This document shows, piece after piece, positions 15,421 to 23,780 of a DNA stretch of 40,845 bases. Under the pieces are notes generated by a model. It worked only from the letters and a program-made list of their open reading frames with translations. It made no database searches and was not told the DNA's origin. This stretch comes from an uncultured Coriobacteriaceae bacterium. GTDB taxonomy: Bacteria; Actinomycetota; Coriobacteriia; Coriobacteriales; Eggerthellaceae. Location: contig URRZ01000007.1 of the NCBI GenBank assembly GCA_900550385.1, forward strand, positions 1 through 40,845. The letters run 5' to 3'. The position numbers and the translations under genes were made by a program. The stretch's first letter is position 1. Each line of letters opens with the position of its first letter.

Positions 15421-15455
15421 GGCCGCCCCTCGATGCTGCGAGGGGCGGCCTTTCG
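15421..15455. terminator. Bidirectional intrinsic terminator
   Basis: Perfect 12-bp stem ggccgcccctcg (15421-15432) with cgaggggcggcc (15439-15450), followed by tttcgctt on the plus strand and, read from the other side, by tttcag. It separates the convergent nitroreductase (ends 15356) and aldo/keto reductase (ends 15544). Confidence 0.85.
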
Positions 15456-15543
15456 CTTGTTCGGCGGTCAAGAGGCGCACCTGCGTCAACGGGGCGACCG
15501 CCGCAAGCGACCGGACGGCCTGCGTGCTGCCGCCAGCGCAGCG

Positions 15544-16407
15544 TTAATCGTTTGCGTGGACGTCGAAGGCGCTGATGAGGAACTCCGCAACGCCCGGCGC
15601 ATCCGGATCGTGGCTTCCCTTGCCCTTGTCAAGCGCGCGCATCGCGTCCATCTCCTCGTCGGTCAAGGTGAAGTTGAAGATGTCCATGTTGCTCTTGATG
15701 CGCTCGGGGTTCGTGGACTTCGGGAAGATGATGGCGCCTTCCTGGTGCTCGAAGCGCAGGATGACCTGCGCGGCGTTCTTTCCGTGGGCTTCGGCGATGC
15801 GCTGGATCGCAGGCTCGGAGAACAGGTCCTTGTTGCCCCGGGCCAGCGGTCCCCAGCTCTCAAGCCTGACGTTCTCCTTCGCCATGATGGCGCGAAGCTC
15901 CCTTTGCTGGAAGTAGGGGTTGAACTCCACCTGGTTGACGGACGGCATGGTGTCGAACTGCGGCACGAAGGCGCTCCAGATGGCCGGAGTCATGTTGCTC
16001 ACGCCGATGGAGCGGATCTTGCCGTCCGCCTTGGCCTCCTCCATCGCCTGCCATGCGCCGGGCACATCACCGTAGGGCTGGTGAATCAGGTAGAGATCCA
16101 CATAGTCGAGCCCCAGCTTGCGCAGGGAGGTCTCGATGCCCTTCCGCGCGGCCTCACGGCCGTAGCCCTGAAGCCGGAGCTTGCTGGTCACGAAGATCTC
16201 CTCGCGCGGGATGCCGCTTTCGCGGACGGCCCGCCCGACTTCATGCTCGTTGAAGTAGGCGGCAGCGGTGTCTATGTGTCGGATGCCGAGGTCGAGCGCT
16301 TCCCTGACCGCCCGATATGCGCTGCCGTCGGCGGGGATCTGGTACGTGCCGAATCCGTAGACGGGGATGTCCACACCGTCGTTGAGCCTTGCTGTTTCGA
16401 TGTTCAT
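15544..16407 (-). CDS. Aldo/keto reductase
   Basis: NADPH-dependent TIM-barrel reductase of 287 aa (2,5-diketo-gluconate reductase type). The catalytic tetrad is intact: Asp and Tyr in HIDTAAAYFNEHEVGRAVRE, Lys in IFVTSKLRLQG, and His in LYLIHQPYGD. The cofactor segment IIFPKSTNPERIKSNMDIFN is also present. The start is ATG 16407, with AAAGGAG about 10 nt upstream. It is divergent from the LysR gene at 16624. A LysR-type operator (16528-16552) lies about 64 nt upstream of its probable transcription start (-10 CACAAT at 16488-16483), the usual activator position, so it is most likely the regulated target. Confidence 0.94.
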   Translation of the reverse strand: MNIETARLNDGVDIPVYGFGTYQIPADGSAYRAVREALDLGIRHIDTAAAYFNEHEVGRAVRESGIPREEIFVTSKLRLQGYGREAARKGIETSLRKLGLDYVDLYLIHQPYGDVPGAWQAMEEAKADGKIRSIGVSNMTPAIWSAFVPQFDTMPSVNQVEFNPYFQQRELRAIMAKENVRLESWGPLARGNKDLFSEPAIQRIAEAHGKNAAQVILRFEHQEGAIIFPKSTNPERIKSNMDIFNFTLTDEEMDAMRALDKGKGSHDPDAPGVAEFLISAFDVHAND

Positions 16408-16527
16408 GAAGCGGAACTCCTTTCCGGTTGAATGCGGCCGCGCGCTCGAGAAGGGGCACGCGGCCGTTCGTTCGACGGTTCCATTGTGCGACCGCCCGAC
16501 GGCGAAGTACAATGCCGAGAGACCATC

Positions 16528-16552
16528 CCAGTATGCGTGCAACGTATACTGG
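16528..16552. promoter_or_regulatory. LysR-type operator (T-N11-A dyad)
   Basis: CCAGTAT (16528-16534), exactly 11 nt, then ATACTGG (16546-16552): a perfect 7-bp dyad fitting the T-N11-A rule. On the plus strand TACAAT (16508-16513) could drive the lysR gene, placing this box over the start region for autorepression. On the minus strand it sits upstream of the aldo/keto reductase promoter. Confidence 0.75.
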
Positions 16553-16623
16553 CAACAGGCAGTCGCGATGCGGGGCGCGCGACGCGTCGAAAGGCGCGCG
16601 ACAGCTGACAGAAGGAGGCGTCC

Positions 16624-17577
16624 ATGGAGTTCGAGCAGCTGCGTCAACTCGACGCCATCGCGCGCGAGGGCACGTTCTCGGCAGCAGCGGAGGCGCTGCA
16701 CACCTCGCAGCCCTCCGTCAGCCGCTCGATGCGCGCGCTCGAGCGCGAGCTGGGCTGCGAGCTGTTCTCACGCACGCGCAACCGCGTGGAGCTCAACGAC
16801 GAAGGACGCCGTGCGCTTTCCCATGCGCGCGCCATCCTGGCCGAGGAGCGGCGGATGCGCGATGCGTTCGACGAGATCGCGCGCAAGAAGCGGACCATCC
16901 ATGTGGTGTCGGTGGCTCCCGCGCCGGTATGGCGGCTCACTGCTCAGGTGGTGGGGCGCTTCCCCGGGACCATCCTCACCTCCGAGCTGGTGGACGACGA
17001 GTGCGAGGCGGAACGGCGCCTGTTCGACCGCTCTGCCGACATCGTCATCACGCGCTGCCCCCTCGGCCTTTCGAACGTGGCGTGCGCGCCGTTCATGGTG
17101 GAGAACCTGTTCGCGTATGTGCCGGCGGGAGACGAGCTTGCCGGCCGCACGAGCACGAGCTTTGCCGAGATGGACGGCAGGACCTTTCTCATGAACGCCG
17201 AAGTGGGGTTTTGGGGCGATGCGGTGCGCCGCGCCATGCCCAATGCCCGCTTCATCGAGCAGAACGACCCGACGGTGCTCGCGCAGCTCATCCGCACATC
17301 CGACCTTCCGGGCTTCGTCACCGACGTGTCGGAGTTCGAGCATGGCGCCGGCGGGGAGCCGGATCGCGTGCGCATCCCCATCCAGGATGCGGATGCGCAC
17401 GCGACATTCTATGCGGTGGCGCTGCTCGACGCGCCGCAGGCGGTGGCGGCCATCGTGTCGGCGCTGCGGCAGCAGGGCATTCCCGCGCCGGTCGGGTGCG
17501 ATGCCTCCGCAGATGGCGGCGAAGACGGGGGCGCTAGCCGATCTGCCCCTTCACCATCTGCAGCAGCCCGCCGATGA
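16624..17577 (+). CDS. LysR-type transcriptional regulator, divergent from aldo/keto reductase
   Basis: LTTR of 317 aa. The helix-turn-helix is clear: MEFEQLRQLDAIAREGTFSA, AAEALHTSQPSVSRSMRALE (about 21-40), followed by LGCELFSRTRNRVELNDEGR. The effector-binding domain fills residues ~90-295. The last ~20 residues (from GGEDGGASRS) are atypical. A stop (TAG, 17535-17537) is available in another frame just after the GGGGG run at 17526-17530, so the true protein may end there. Start ATG 16624 has a strong gaaggagg site. It probably controls the divergent aldo/keto reductase through the dyad at 16528-16552. Confidence 0.93.
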   Translation: MEFEQLRQLDAIAREGTFSAAAEALHTSQPSVSRSMRALERELGCELFSRTRNRVELNDEGRRALSHARAILAEERRMRDAFDEIARKKRTIHVVSVAPAPVWRLTAQVVGRFPGTILTSELVDDECEAERRLFDRSADIVITRCPLGLSNVACAPFMVENLFAYVPAGDELAGRTSTSFAEMDGRTFLMNAEVGFWGDAVRRAMPNARFIEQNDPTVLAQLIRTSDLPGFVTDVSEFEHGAGGEPDRVRIPIQDADAHATFYAVALLDAPQAVAAIVSALRQQGIPAPVGCDASADGGEDGGASRSAPSPSAAARR

Positions 17578-17640
17578 GCTGGGTATCGGTGTGGTCGAAG
17601 CACAGCGACCGCCCGCCCTTTGCCCTCGCCGCCCCGCACG
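17534..17640 (-). pseudogene. Possible C-terminal gene remnant
   Basis: On the minus strand, a frame ending at a TAG (17536-17534) reads KGGRSLCFDHTDTQLIGGLL then QMVKGQIG. This looks like a real protein C-terminus (balanced composition, amphipathic helix), unlike typical shadow frames. It degrades upstream and has no start. It would converge with the LysR gene if that gene ended at the overlapping ctag. The family is not recognised. Confidence 0.3.
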
Positions 17641-17825
17641 TGGAAACCCTAAGGTGGCATCCCCGCCAACCAACCTGCACTGTCCCGGCGGGGCGGAACC
17701 GCTATCATGGTCGGCGAAAAGCGGTTCGCGCGAGGGGACGGGGTTTCCGCCTCGCTCCGAGTCGGATCGAGCCGATGTCGTGATCCCGCGCCGCATGCGC
17801 GGCGGCGGAAAAAAGGGGGCCGGAT

Positions 17826-18629
17826 ATGATCTTCTACTTCACGGGGACGGGCAACTGCCTGCACGTCGCGCGGGAGCTCGCAGCGGGCGAGGGCGAAGGT
17901 GCGCAGCCGGTGAGCATCCCGCAGCAGATGCGCCGCGAAGGCGAGTTGGCGTACGCCGACGATGCGATCGGCATCGTGTTCCCCCTGTACGGGCACCTCA
18001 TGCCCGCGATGGTCCGCGAGTTCATCCACCGCGCCTCCTTCGACGCGCCCTACTTCTACCTGATCGAAACCTACGGGCGCCGCCATGCCAACGGCGTCGA
18101 GCTCGCCCGGGAGGAGGCCCGCGCAGCAGGCATCGAGCCCGCCTACATCTCCACGCTGCTGATGGTGGACAACTGGCTGCCCAGCTTCGACATGGACGAG
18201 GAGCGCGCGCTCATCCCCGAGAAGCGCATCGACGAGAATCTCGCGCGCATCAAGGCGGACGTCTCCGCGCGCAAGCGCTGGATCGAGCCCGTCACCGACG
18301 CCGACCGCGCCGCGCACGAGGAGTTCCTGCGCTTCGGCATGCGCTTCGAAGCGCCCGACCTCGGCGGGTTCCTAAGCATCGACGGGGACCGCTGCACCGG
18401 CTGCGGCGCTTGTGCGCGCGTGTGCCCTGCGGGCTGCATCTCCCTGGAGGGCGGCATCGCCCGCCGCGACGCCTTGGCAGGCTTGGGCTGCAACGCATGC
18501 CTGGCCTGCATCCACGCCTGCCCCGCGCGCGCCATCAGTCTGCCCATGGGCGAGAAGAACCCCTCCGCGCGTTTCCGCAACGAGCACGTGCGGCTTGCCG
18601 ACATCGCGAAGGCGAACAGCGGCGAGTAG
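17826..18629 (+). CDS. EFR1-type flavodoxin/ferredoxin fusion
   Basis: Protein of 267 aa with a flavodoxin-like domain fused to a two-cluster ferredoxin, the EFR1 (EFR1 family ferrodoxin) architecture common in gut anaerobes. FMN phosphate loop: FYFTGTGNCLHVARELA (residues 3-19); then DAIGIVFPLYGHLMPAMVRE. The C-terminal ferredoxin has CTGCGACARVCPAGC (about 190-204) and CNACLACIHACPARA (about 221-235), two [4Fe-4S] clusters. It is probably an intracellular electron carrier; the partner is not evident. The start is ATG 17826 after an A/G-rich leader (aaaaaaggggg). A -10-like TATCAT lies at 17703-17708. The next gene converges on it after 29 nt. Confidence 0.9.
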   Translation: MIFYFTGTGNCLHVARELAAGEGEGAQPVSIPQQMRREGELAYADDAIGIVFPLYGHLMPAMVREFIHRASFDAPYFYLIETYGRRHANGVELAREEARAAGIEPAYISTLLMVDNWLPSFDMDEERALIPEKRIDENLARIKADVSARKRWIEPVTDADRAAHEEFLRFGMRFEAPDLGGFLSIDGDRCTGCGACARVCPAGCISLEGGIARRDALAGLGCNACLACIHACPARAISLPMGEKNPSARFRNEHVRLADIAKANSGE

Positions 18630-18658
18630 CCCGGGCCGCGGCCTGCGGGCCGGCGCGC

Positions 18659-19843
18659 CTAGCGAGCGGGGTCGTTGTAGGTGTCGCGGTCGGTGTACCA
18701 GGCGTAGGAGTAGGAGTTGCCGAATTCGCAGGAGCCGAACGCCTCGTCGAACTCGTCGGGAGCGCCGCCCATCCCGCCGCGCCGCTGCGCCGCGCGCTCC
18801 TCGTCGCGCTTGATGCGGGCGATGGCGTCGGCGTGGCGCTTCTTCTCGGCTCGGTCGCGCCTGCCGCGCTCCTCCGGCGTGAAGCGGCACAGCTTGGCCC
18901 GTTGCGGCTTGAAGAACAGCCGCCGCGTCGTGGGCGCGTCCAGCATCGCGCTGAAATCGGTCGCCACCTGCACGAGGCTCCATACGTCGTCGTAGCAGGC
19001 GTGGGTGAGCATGTTCAGCTCGCCGTAGAGCAGGATGAGGCGGCGGCCCCAGTCGGTGCGCAGGGCGTGCCCGTCGGCGGGCCCGCGTCCATGGTAAGGG
19101 CGCACCCACCCTTTCTGCCGCCCGTAGGCGAATCTCATGTTGCGCGAGAACGTGCCGAACGCTTTCCAGAACGCGCGCTCGCAGGCGAGGATGCGCTCAG
19201 AGGGCAGCGCGCGGTCGAATGCCGCGGTAAGGTTGGGCAGCGGGGGCAGCGCGCTGCCGGCGACGATCGCCGGCCCTTGGGGCTCCTCTCCGGCAAGGCG
19301 GCGGCGCAGGTTGGCGTGCAGCGAGGTCACGCGTCGCACGTTGAAGGGGGGAGGGGCGATCCTTTCGAACACCTCTGCCTCGAGGGCGAAGTAGCATGCC
19401 GTTTCGCGACGATCGAGCGCTGGCGGCGCACCGTCCACGAACGCGCCGTACAGCTCGCCCGCCTCGTTCCACGAGGTGTCCAGCCCCCAGCTGTTCTCGA
19501 GTTTCTGGAACAGCCGGTGCGTCCAGTCGGTGTCCGTTTTGAGCTCGGCGAAGTTTTCGAGCACCTTCGCGGCGGCGTTCTCGGGCAAGGTGCAGGGCGT
19601 TTGGGGGTAGGGGTTCGCCCGGTCGAACGCGAGCACCGCCTCGAGCGCCCATTCCCGGTAGGGCCCTTCGAAGTAGGGGATGCCGTAGCGCTCGCATACG
19701 GCGGCGAGGCGCTGCGCCTCTTCGTAGCGCCTCTGCGCCTTCCCGAAGGGCAGGAAGGGTTTGGGGGCGCCCGAACGGGCGCCTTCCCACATCTCCCGAT
19801 TGGCGTGCTTGATGAGTCTGAAATCTTCCAGGAACGAGGCCAT
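18659..19843 (-). CDS. Unrecognised 394-residue protein
   Basis: I do not recognise a family. The start is ATG 19843 behind gagaggagc; the frame is open upstream to 19891. The protein is mostly soluble: no signal peptide or membrane helix. It is rich in Trp, Tyr, Arg and Phe (for example TSWNEAGELYGAFVDGAPPA and RKGWVRPYHGRG-like segments near KGWVRPYHGRGPADGHALRT), has a basic helical stretch (ERGRRDRAEKKRHADAIARI) and a Tyr/Asp-rich end (FGNSYSYAWYTDRDTYNDPA). The many conserved-looking aromatics and good codon use support a real gene. It lies 112 nt after the ferredoxin-fused aldo/keto reductase on the same strand and may be co-transcribed with it. Confidence 0.85.
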   Translation of the reverse strand: MASFLEDFRLIKHANREMWEGARSGAPKPFLPFGKAQRRYEEAQRLAAVCERYGIPYFEGPYREWALEAVLAFDRANPYPQTPCTLPENAAAKVLENFAELKTDTDWTHRLFQKLENSWGLDTSWNEAGELYGAFVDGAPPALDRRETACYFALEAEVFERIAPPPFNVRRVTSLHANLRRRLAGEEPQGPAIVAGSALPPLPNLTAAFDRALPSERILACERAFWKAFGTFSRNMRFAYGRQKGWVRPYHGRGPADGHALRTDWGRRLILLYGELNMLTHACYDDVWSLVQVATDFSAMLDAPTTRRLFFKPQRAKLCRFTPEERGRRDRAEKKRHADAIARIKRDEERAAQRRGGMGGAPDEFDEAFGSCEFGNSYSYAWYTDRDTYNDPAR

Positions 19844-19955
19844 CGTCTGCTCCTCTCGGACGCGCGCCGCAGGTTCGGGCGCTTCATCCAAGCATAGCGC
19901 AAAGGCAGCCGTCCTGCCATTCCGGGTTGCGGTGGCAAGCGGAGCGCCGGTACCC

Positions 19956-21095
19956 TTAGCAGCCGAACAGCTCGGCCGCCTCCCCCATCTTGTCGGCGAT
20001 CTTCACGCCGAAGGGGCAGCGCTCCTCGCAGGCGCGGCAGGCGGTGCAGTCCGCCGCCGTCGCGTCGAGCGCGCGGTAGTGCTCGCGCAGCGAGTCGGGC
20101 ACCTCGTCCTGCATGACGGCCAAGTCGTAGTACTTGTTCGCCGTGGCGATGTCGATGCCCACGGTGCAGGGTGCGCAGTGGCCGCAGTAGGTGCATTGCC
20201 CGAAATACGCGTGGTTCGGTGCGCCCGCCAGCACGCTGGCGTAGTCGCGCTCGTCGGGGGCGGCGTCCTCGTAGGAGACGGCGTCCGCCACGTGCTCCAC
20301 CGATGAGAAGCCCGCCATCACGCTGGCGACGGCGGGACGCGTGAGCGCGTAGTGGATGCACTGCGCCGCGGTCAGCGCCGCCCCGAACGGCGACGTGTCC
20401 GCCGCCAGCAGGCGCCCGCCCGCGTACGGCTTCATCACGGTGAGCCCGGTCCCCGTCCGATCGCACAGCGCGTAGAGCTCGGCGCGGTCGGGGTTGATGC
20501 CGCCGGCCGCCGCGCTGTAGTCGCCGAACAGGTCGTTGATGTCGTCGCTTGCCGGCAGCATGTCGAAGGCGGGGTTCAGGCTGAACATGAGCGCCTCGAT
20601 GGCAGGGTCCGCCGCCGCCAGCTTGGCCACGGCGGGATTGTGGGTCGACAGCCCCACGTGGCGGATGGCGCCCTCCGCCAGCAGCTCGCGCACGTAAGCC
20701 ATGAACGGCCCGTCCATGATCTGGCGGTACTCGTCCTCTTTGTCGACGAAATGGATCATGCCGATGTCCATATAGTCGGTGTGGAAGCGCGCGAGCAGAT
20801 CCTCGAAGGCCGGCTTCACCCGGTCCATGTCGCGCGTGCGCACGTACTGGCCGTCCTGCCAGGTGGATCCGATATGCCCTTGGATGATCCACTTGTCGCG
20901 ACGGCCTTCAAGCGCATCCCCCAGATTGGAGCGGCGCGTGGGATCGGCCATCCAGCAGTCCAGGATGTTGATGCCCGCCGCCTCGCATGCGTCCACCACC
21001 GCGCGCGTCTCTTCAAGCGACTTGTCCATCCATTCGCCGCCGAAGCCGATCTCGCTTATCTTCAGACCCGTGTTCCCCAGTTCGCGATAGCGCAT
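19956..21095 (-). CDS. Aldo/keto reductase-like protein with C-terminal ferredoxin domain and altered active site
   Basis: Protein of 379 aa: an AKR TIM barrel (1-~280) followed by a 4Fe-4S domain with CTYCGHCAPCTVGIDIATAN (about 304) and CTACRACEERCPFGVKIADK (about 349). Start MRYRELGNTGLKISEIGFGG at ATG 21095 is typical. In classical AKRs Asp, Tyr, Lys and His form the active site. Here Asp46 remains (ILDCWMADPTRR) but residue 51, where Tyr is expected, is Asp, and the Lys strand reads WIIQGHIGS. Only the later His (MIHFVD) is in place. It is therefore probably not a standard carbonyl reductase, but may use its clusters in electron transfer. A minus-strand TATAAC (21197-21192) may be its -10. 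Confidence 0.9.
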   Translation of the reverse strand: MRYRELGNTGLKISEIGFGGEWMDKSLEETRAVVDACEAAGINILDCWMADPTRRSNLGDALEGRRDKWIIQGHIGSTWQDGQYVRTRDMDRVKPAFEDLLARFHTDYMDIGMIHFVDKEDEYRQIMDGPFMAYVRELLAEGAIRHVGLSTHNPAVAKLAAADPAIEALMFSLNPAFDMLPASDDINDLFGDYSAAAGGINPDRAELYALCDRTGTGLTVMKPYAGGRLLAADTSPFGAALTAAQCIHYALTRPAVASVMAGFSSVEHVADAVSYEDAAPDERDYASVLAGAPNHAYFGQCTYCGHCAPCTVGIDIATANKYYDLAVMQDEVPDSLREHYRALDATAADCTACRACEERCPFGVKIADKMGEAAELFGC

Positions 21096-21311
21096 GATCC
21101 CCTCCCTTGTCCGCTTGGGCGTTTCCCCAAGGGTAGCGTTTCGCGGCGCGGTTGGGAACCGCCGTTGCGTGAGGCTCCGCGCACCCTCGGGTTATAACGC
21201 GGATCCGGCGCTTCGGGGGGGGGCTTCCGCGGCCCGCCTGCAGCCGACCGTTCTTCCCCGGATGCCGCCCGAGCCCGCTGCGTCGCCCCGCCCGATGCAG
21301 CCGCTCGGCGT

Positions 21312-22205
21312 TCATCGCTCCTTTCGGGATCCCATCCAGCTGGCAAGCGAGCCTACGGCCACCAGCGCGGCGCCCGCCCAGAACACCGGCCCGGGAGCCG
21401 CTGCCAGGATAACGGTGGTGGCGACGGTGGAAAGCACCGGCGTGGCGTACGAGGCGATGGAGAGCACGCGAAGGTCGCCCTCCACGATGGCGCGGCCCCA
21501 TAGCGCGTAGCCCGCCGAGATCGCGGCGGCGGTGGCGACGAGCGGGATCAGGTCGGACGGTGCGATCGAGCGGGGCATCGGGGCGCCTTGCGCGAGAAAC
21601 ACCATCCAGAGGGACGCCGCGATCGCGGCGAAGAAATACGCGATGGCGTTGCCCCCGTCGGACACCTTCGGCGTCACCGTGTTGTAAAGCCCCCACAGAA
21701 GAGCCCCCGCAGCGGCGAGCGTATAGGGCAGCGGGTTCACGAGAAGCTCCGCGAACGGCGCTCCCTGCTCCAGCAGCTGCTGCCCACCCACCGAAAGGCC
21801 CACGCCCGCGGTGGCGACAAGGGCCCCGGGCAGCACGCGCAGCAGCGCCCTCCCGCGCCGCCGGCCGTTGAGCAGCGCCCAGAGCAGCACGGTGAAGGTG
21901 GGCCACAGGTAGTTCAGCATGCTCACCTCGAGCGTCTGCGCGGGGCTGGAGGCAAAGCCCACGGCAAGCGCCAGCAGCACCTCGTAGGAGACGAACAGCG
22001 CGCCGCTGGCAAGCAGGAATCTCTTCGACAGGCGTCGCAGCGGGGTGGGCCGGTTGACCAGGAACAGCATCGCGGCTCCCAGGGTGTAGGTCAAAGCTCC
22101 GCCCAGTTGTGAGCCGAACGCGTTCATGGTTGCGCGCAGAAGCCCGATCATCAGGCTCCAGCATAGGATGGCGGCGATGCCCATCAGCGTGCCGCGGCGT
22201 TTCAT
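21312..22205 (-). CDS. yddG: YddG-like aromatic amino acid exporter (EamA/DMT family)
   Basis: Drug/metabolite-superfamily exporter of 297 aa with ten predicted helices in two EamA repeats. The match to E. coli YddG is strong across GTLMGIAAILCWSLMIGLLR, LLASGALFVSYEVLLALAVG, EVSMLNYLWPTFTVLLWALL and SIASYATPVLSTVATTVILA. YddG exports aromatic amino acids and related metabolites from the cytoplasm. The start is ATG 22205 (AAAGGAA upstream); the longer frame to 22283 lacks family support. It lies 84 nt after the G3E GTPase gene on the same strand, possibly one transcript. Adjacent 21096-21311 holds only the possible AKR promoter. Confidence 0.9.
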   Translation of the reverse strand: MKRRGTLMGIAAILCWSLMIGLLRATMNAFGSQLGGALTYTLGAAMLFLVNRPTPLRRLSKRFLLASGALFVSYEVLLALAVGFASSPAQTLEVSMLNYLWPTFTVLLWALLNGRRRGRALLRVLPGALVATAGVGLSVGGQQLLEQGAPFAELLVNPLPYTLAAAGALLWGLYNTVTPKVSDGGNAIAYFFAAIAASLWMVFLAQGAPMPRSIAPSDLIPLVATAAAISAGYALWGRAIVEGDLRVLSIASYATPVLSTVATTVILAAAPGPVFWAGAALVAVGSLASWMGSRKER

Positions 22206-22289
22206 GGCGTTTCCTTTCCGTGCATCGGCCGCAAACGCGTCGGTGGTGGCGTGGTGGCGTGCGCGCCGCCCAAGGGCATGCACGCGGGT

Positions 22290-23420
22290 CTAGCTGCGCG
22301 GCTCGTCTTGCGCCAGGCAGGCGTCGAGCGCGGCTTCCATCGCGGCGCGATCCAGGTACCTCCCGATGACGCACAGGCGCGTCCCGCGGTCGCCCAGCTG
22401 CGGATCCCAATTCGTCTCGAGCGAGGGATCCGCGGCAAGCGCGGCGTTTCGTTCGTCCTCGGGAAGGGCGGCCGCGAACGGGCCGGTTCCCGTCACCGAG
22501 ATCTGGCGCCCGGCCTGTTCGAACAGCAGGCGCTCGTCGAGGTCCTGCACAGCCCACACGACGCCTTTCGCGCGTACCGCCTCACGCGGCCACTGTGCGG
22601 CGAACTCCCCCAGCTTCTCCAAGTCGAAGGGCCGGCGACGCTCGTAGACGAAGGTCGAGAAGCCGTATTCCAGCACCTCGGGCTCCTCATGCTCTTCGGG
22701 ATGCTCCATCGCCTCGATCCAAGCGGCGGAGTTGTAGGCGTCTTCGAAGCTGAACCTCCCGGTGTCCAGAAGCTCGCCGAGGGGCACCTCCCCGCGCACC
22801 GCCTCGATGACGCGCGCGCTTTTCTGCAGGCTGCGCACGATGGCCCTGATCTCGGCAAGCTGCTCGGGCGTCACCTGATCCGTCTTGTTCAGGATGAGCG
22901 TGGTGCAGAATTCTATCTGCTGGATCAGCAGGCTTTCCACGTCGTCTTCCCCCACGTCGCCTGCGGTGAGCGCCCGGCCGGCATCGAACTCGTCCAGCAG
23001 GCGCGCGCAATCCACCACCGCCACGATGTTGTCCAGGGCGAGCGGGGCGGGCCCGTCGTCGGCGTCCTTGCAGAACTCGCTGATGGTGTAGGCGATGGGG
23101 ATGGGCTCGCAGATGCCCGACGCCTCGATGAGGATGCAATCGAAATCGCCCGATGCCGCGATGCCCTGCAGCTGGTTCGCCAGATCTTCCGACAGCGTGC
23201 AGCAGATGCAGCCGTTCGTGAGCGGGATGATGTCTCCCGCCTGCGCCAAGCCGCCGTCGCGCACCAGCAACGCGTCCACGTTCACCTCGCCGATGTCGTT
23301 GACGATCACCGCCGCGCGGATGCCCTCGCTGTTGGCGAGGATGTGGTTGAGCAAGGTGGTCTTGCCTGCCCCCAGATAACCGGTGAGCAGGGTGATCTTC
23401 ACGCGTCCGTCGTTTTCCAT
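22290..23420 (-). CDS. CobW/G3E family GTPase (metallochaperone-like)
   Basis: P-loop GTPase of 376 aa in the CobW/YjiA/HypB/UreG class, which insert metals or cofactors into target proteins. Seen: Walker A GYLGAGKTTLLNHIL (14-28), the metal-binding CICC in IPLTNGCICCTLSEDLANQL (about 65-84), Walker B-like DCILIEASGICEPIPIA, the NKTD guanine motif in TTLILNKTDQVTPEQ, and a C-terminal CobW_C domain with GVVWAVQDLDERLLFEQAGR. The start is ATG 23420; TATGAT (minus, 23503-23498) is a possible -10, giving a leader of about 70 nt. The metal is not evident; zinc, cobalt or nickel are all possible. It precedes yddG on the same strand. Confidence 0.93.
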   Translation of the reverse strand: MENDGRVKITLLTGYLGAGKTTLLNHILANSEGIRAAVIVNDIGEVNVDALLVRDGGLAQAGDIIPLTNGCICCTLSEDLANQLQGIAASGDFDCILIEASGICEPIPIAYTISEFCKDADDGPAPLALDNIVAVVDCARLLDEFDAGRALTAGDVGEDDVESLLIQQIEFCTTLILNKTDQVTPEQLAEIRAIVRSLQKSARVIEAVRGEVPLGELLDTGRFSFEDAYNSAAWIEAMEHPEEHEEPEVLEYGFSTFVYERRRPFDLEKLGEFAAQWPREAVRAKGVVWAVQDLDERLLFEQAGRQISVTGTGPFAAALPEDERNAALAADPSLETNWDPQLGDRGTRLCVIGRYLDRAAMEAALDACLAQDEPRS

Positions 23421-23780
23421 GGCCGTCCGCCCTTTCGCGTTCGCTTCGTGTGCGCCGGCTGCCTCATCGCCGCCGCTTCGCTGTCGTTTCGGGGGCCATC
23501 ATACTCCTTTCTGCCCGGGAGGGCTCCGCCCGATCCTCGCCGCAGGACCATCGTGCCGCCTTCCGTCGCATGGGGTCGGCGGGGCTGTCCGTGCCTGCGT
23601 GCGGGGCAGCCTGCTCGCGCATTGCACCCCCCGTGCGGGCGCGCTTACCTTGGAGAATGGCCGAAGCCTTCGGGGAGCGCGCGGGGCGCATGCTACAATA
23701 CGGCTCGTTAGGGGCGTTTCCCCTTGTCGCACGTAACGCGGCGAGCTTGCCTGCCCGCCCCAGGAAGGAAGGTATTCCCC
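23421..23780. other. Divergent promoter region between G3E GTPase and galU
   Basis: A 360-nt gap without a supported gene. It holds a minus-strand -10 TATGAT (23503-23498) for the GTPase and a plus-strand extended -10 TGCTACAAT (23691-23699) for galU. A strong minus-strand ribosome site (aaaggag, just after 23503) precedes a 12-codon frame, too short to call. Confidence 0.5.
23691..23699 (+). promoter_or_regulatory. Extended -10 promoter of galU
   Basis: TGCTACAAT: TGn followed by TACAAT (23694-23699). The predicted start near 23706 leaves a leader of about 75 nt before the galU ATG. Confidence 0.6.

Noticed and set aside
17219..19897. 892-residue open frame on the plus strand
   Set aside because: Spans LysR, EFR1 and the 394-aa gene in wrong frames; Arg/Ala-rich with no domains.
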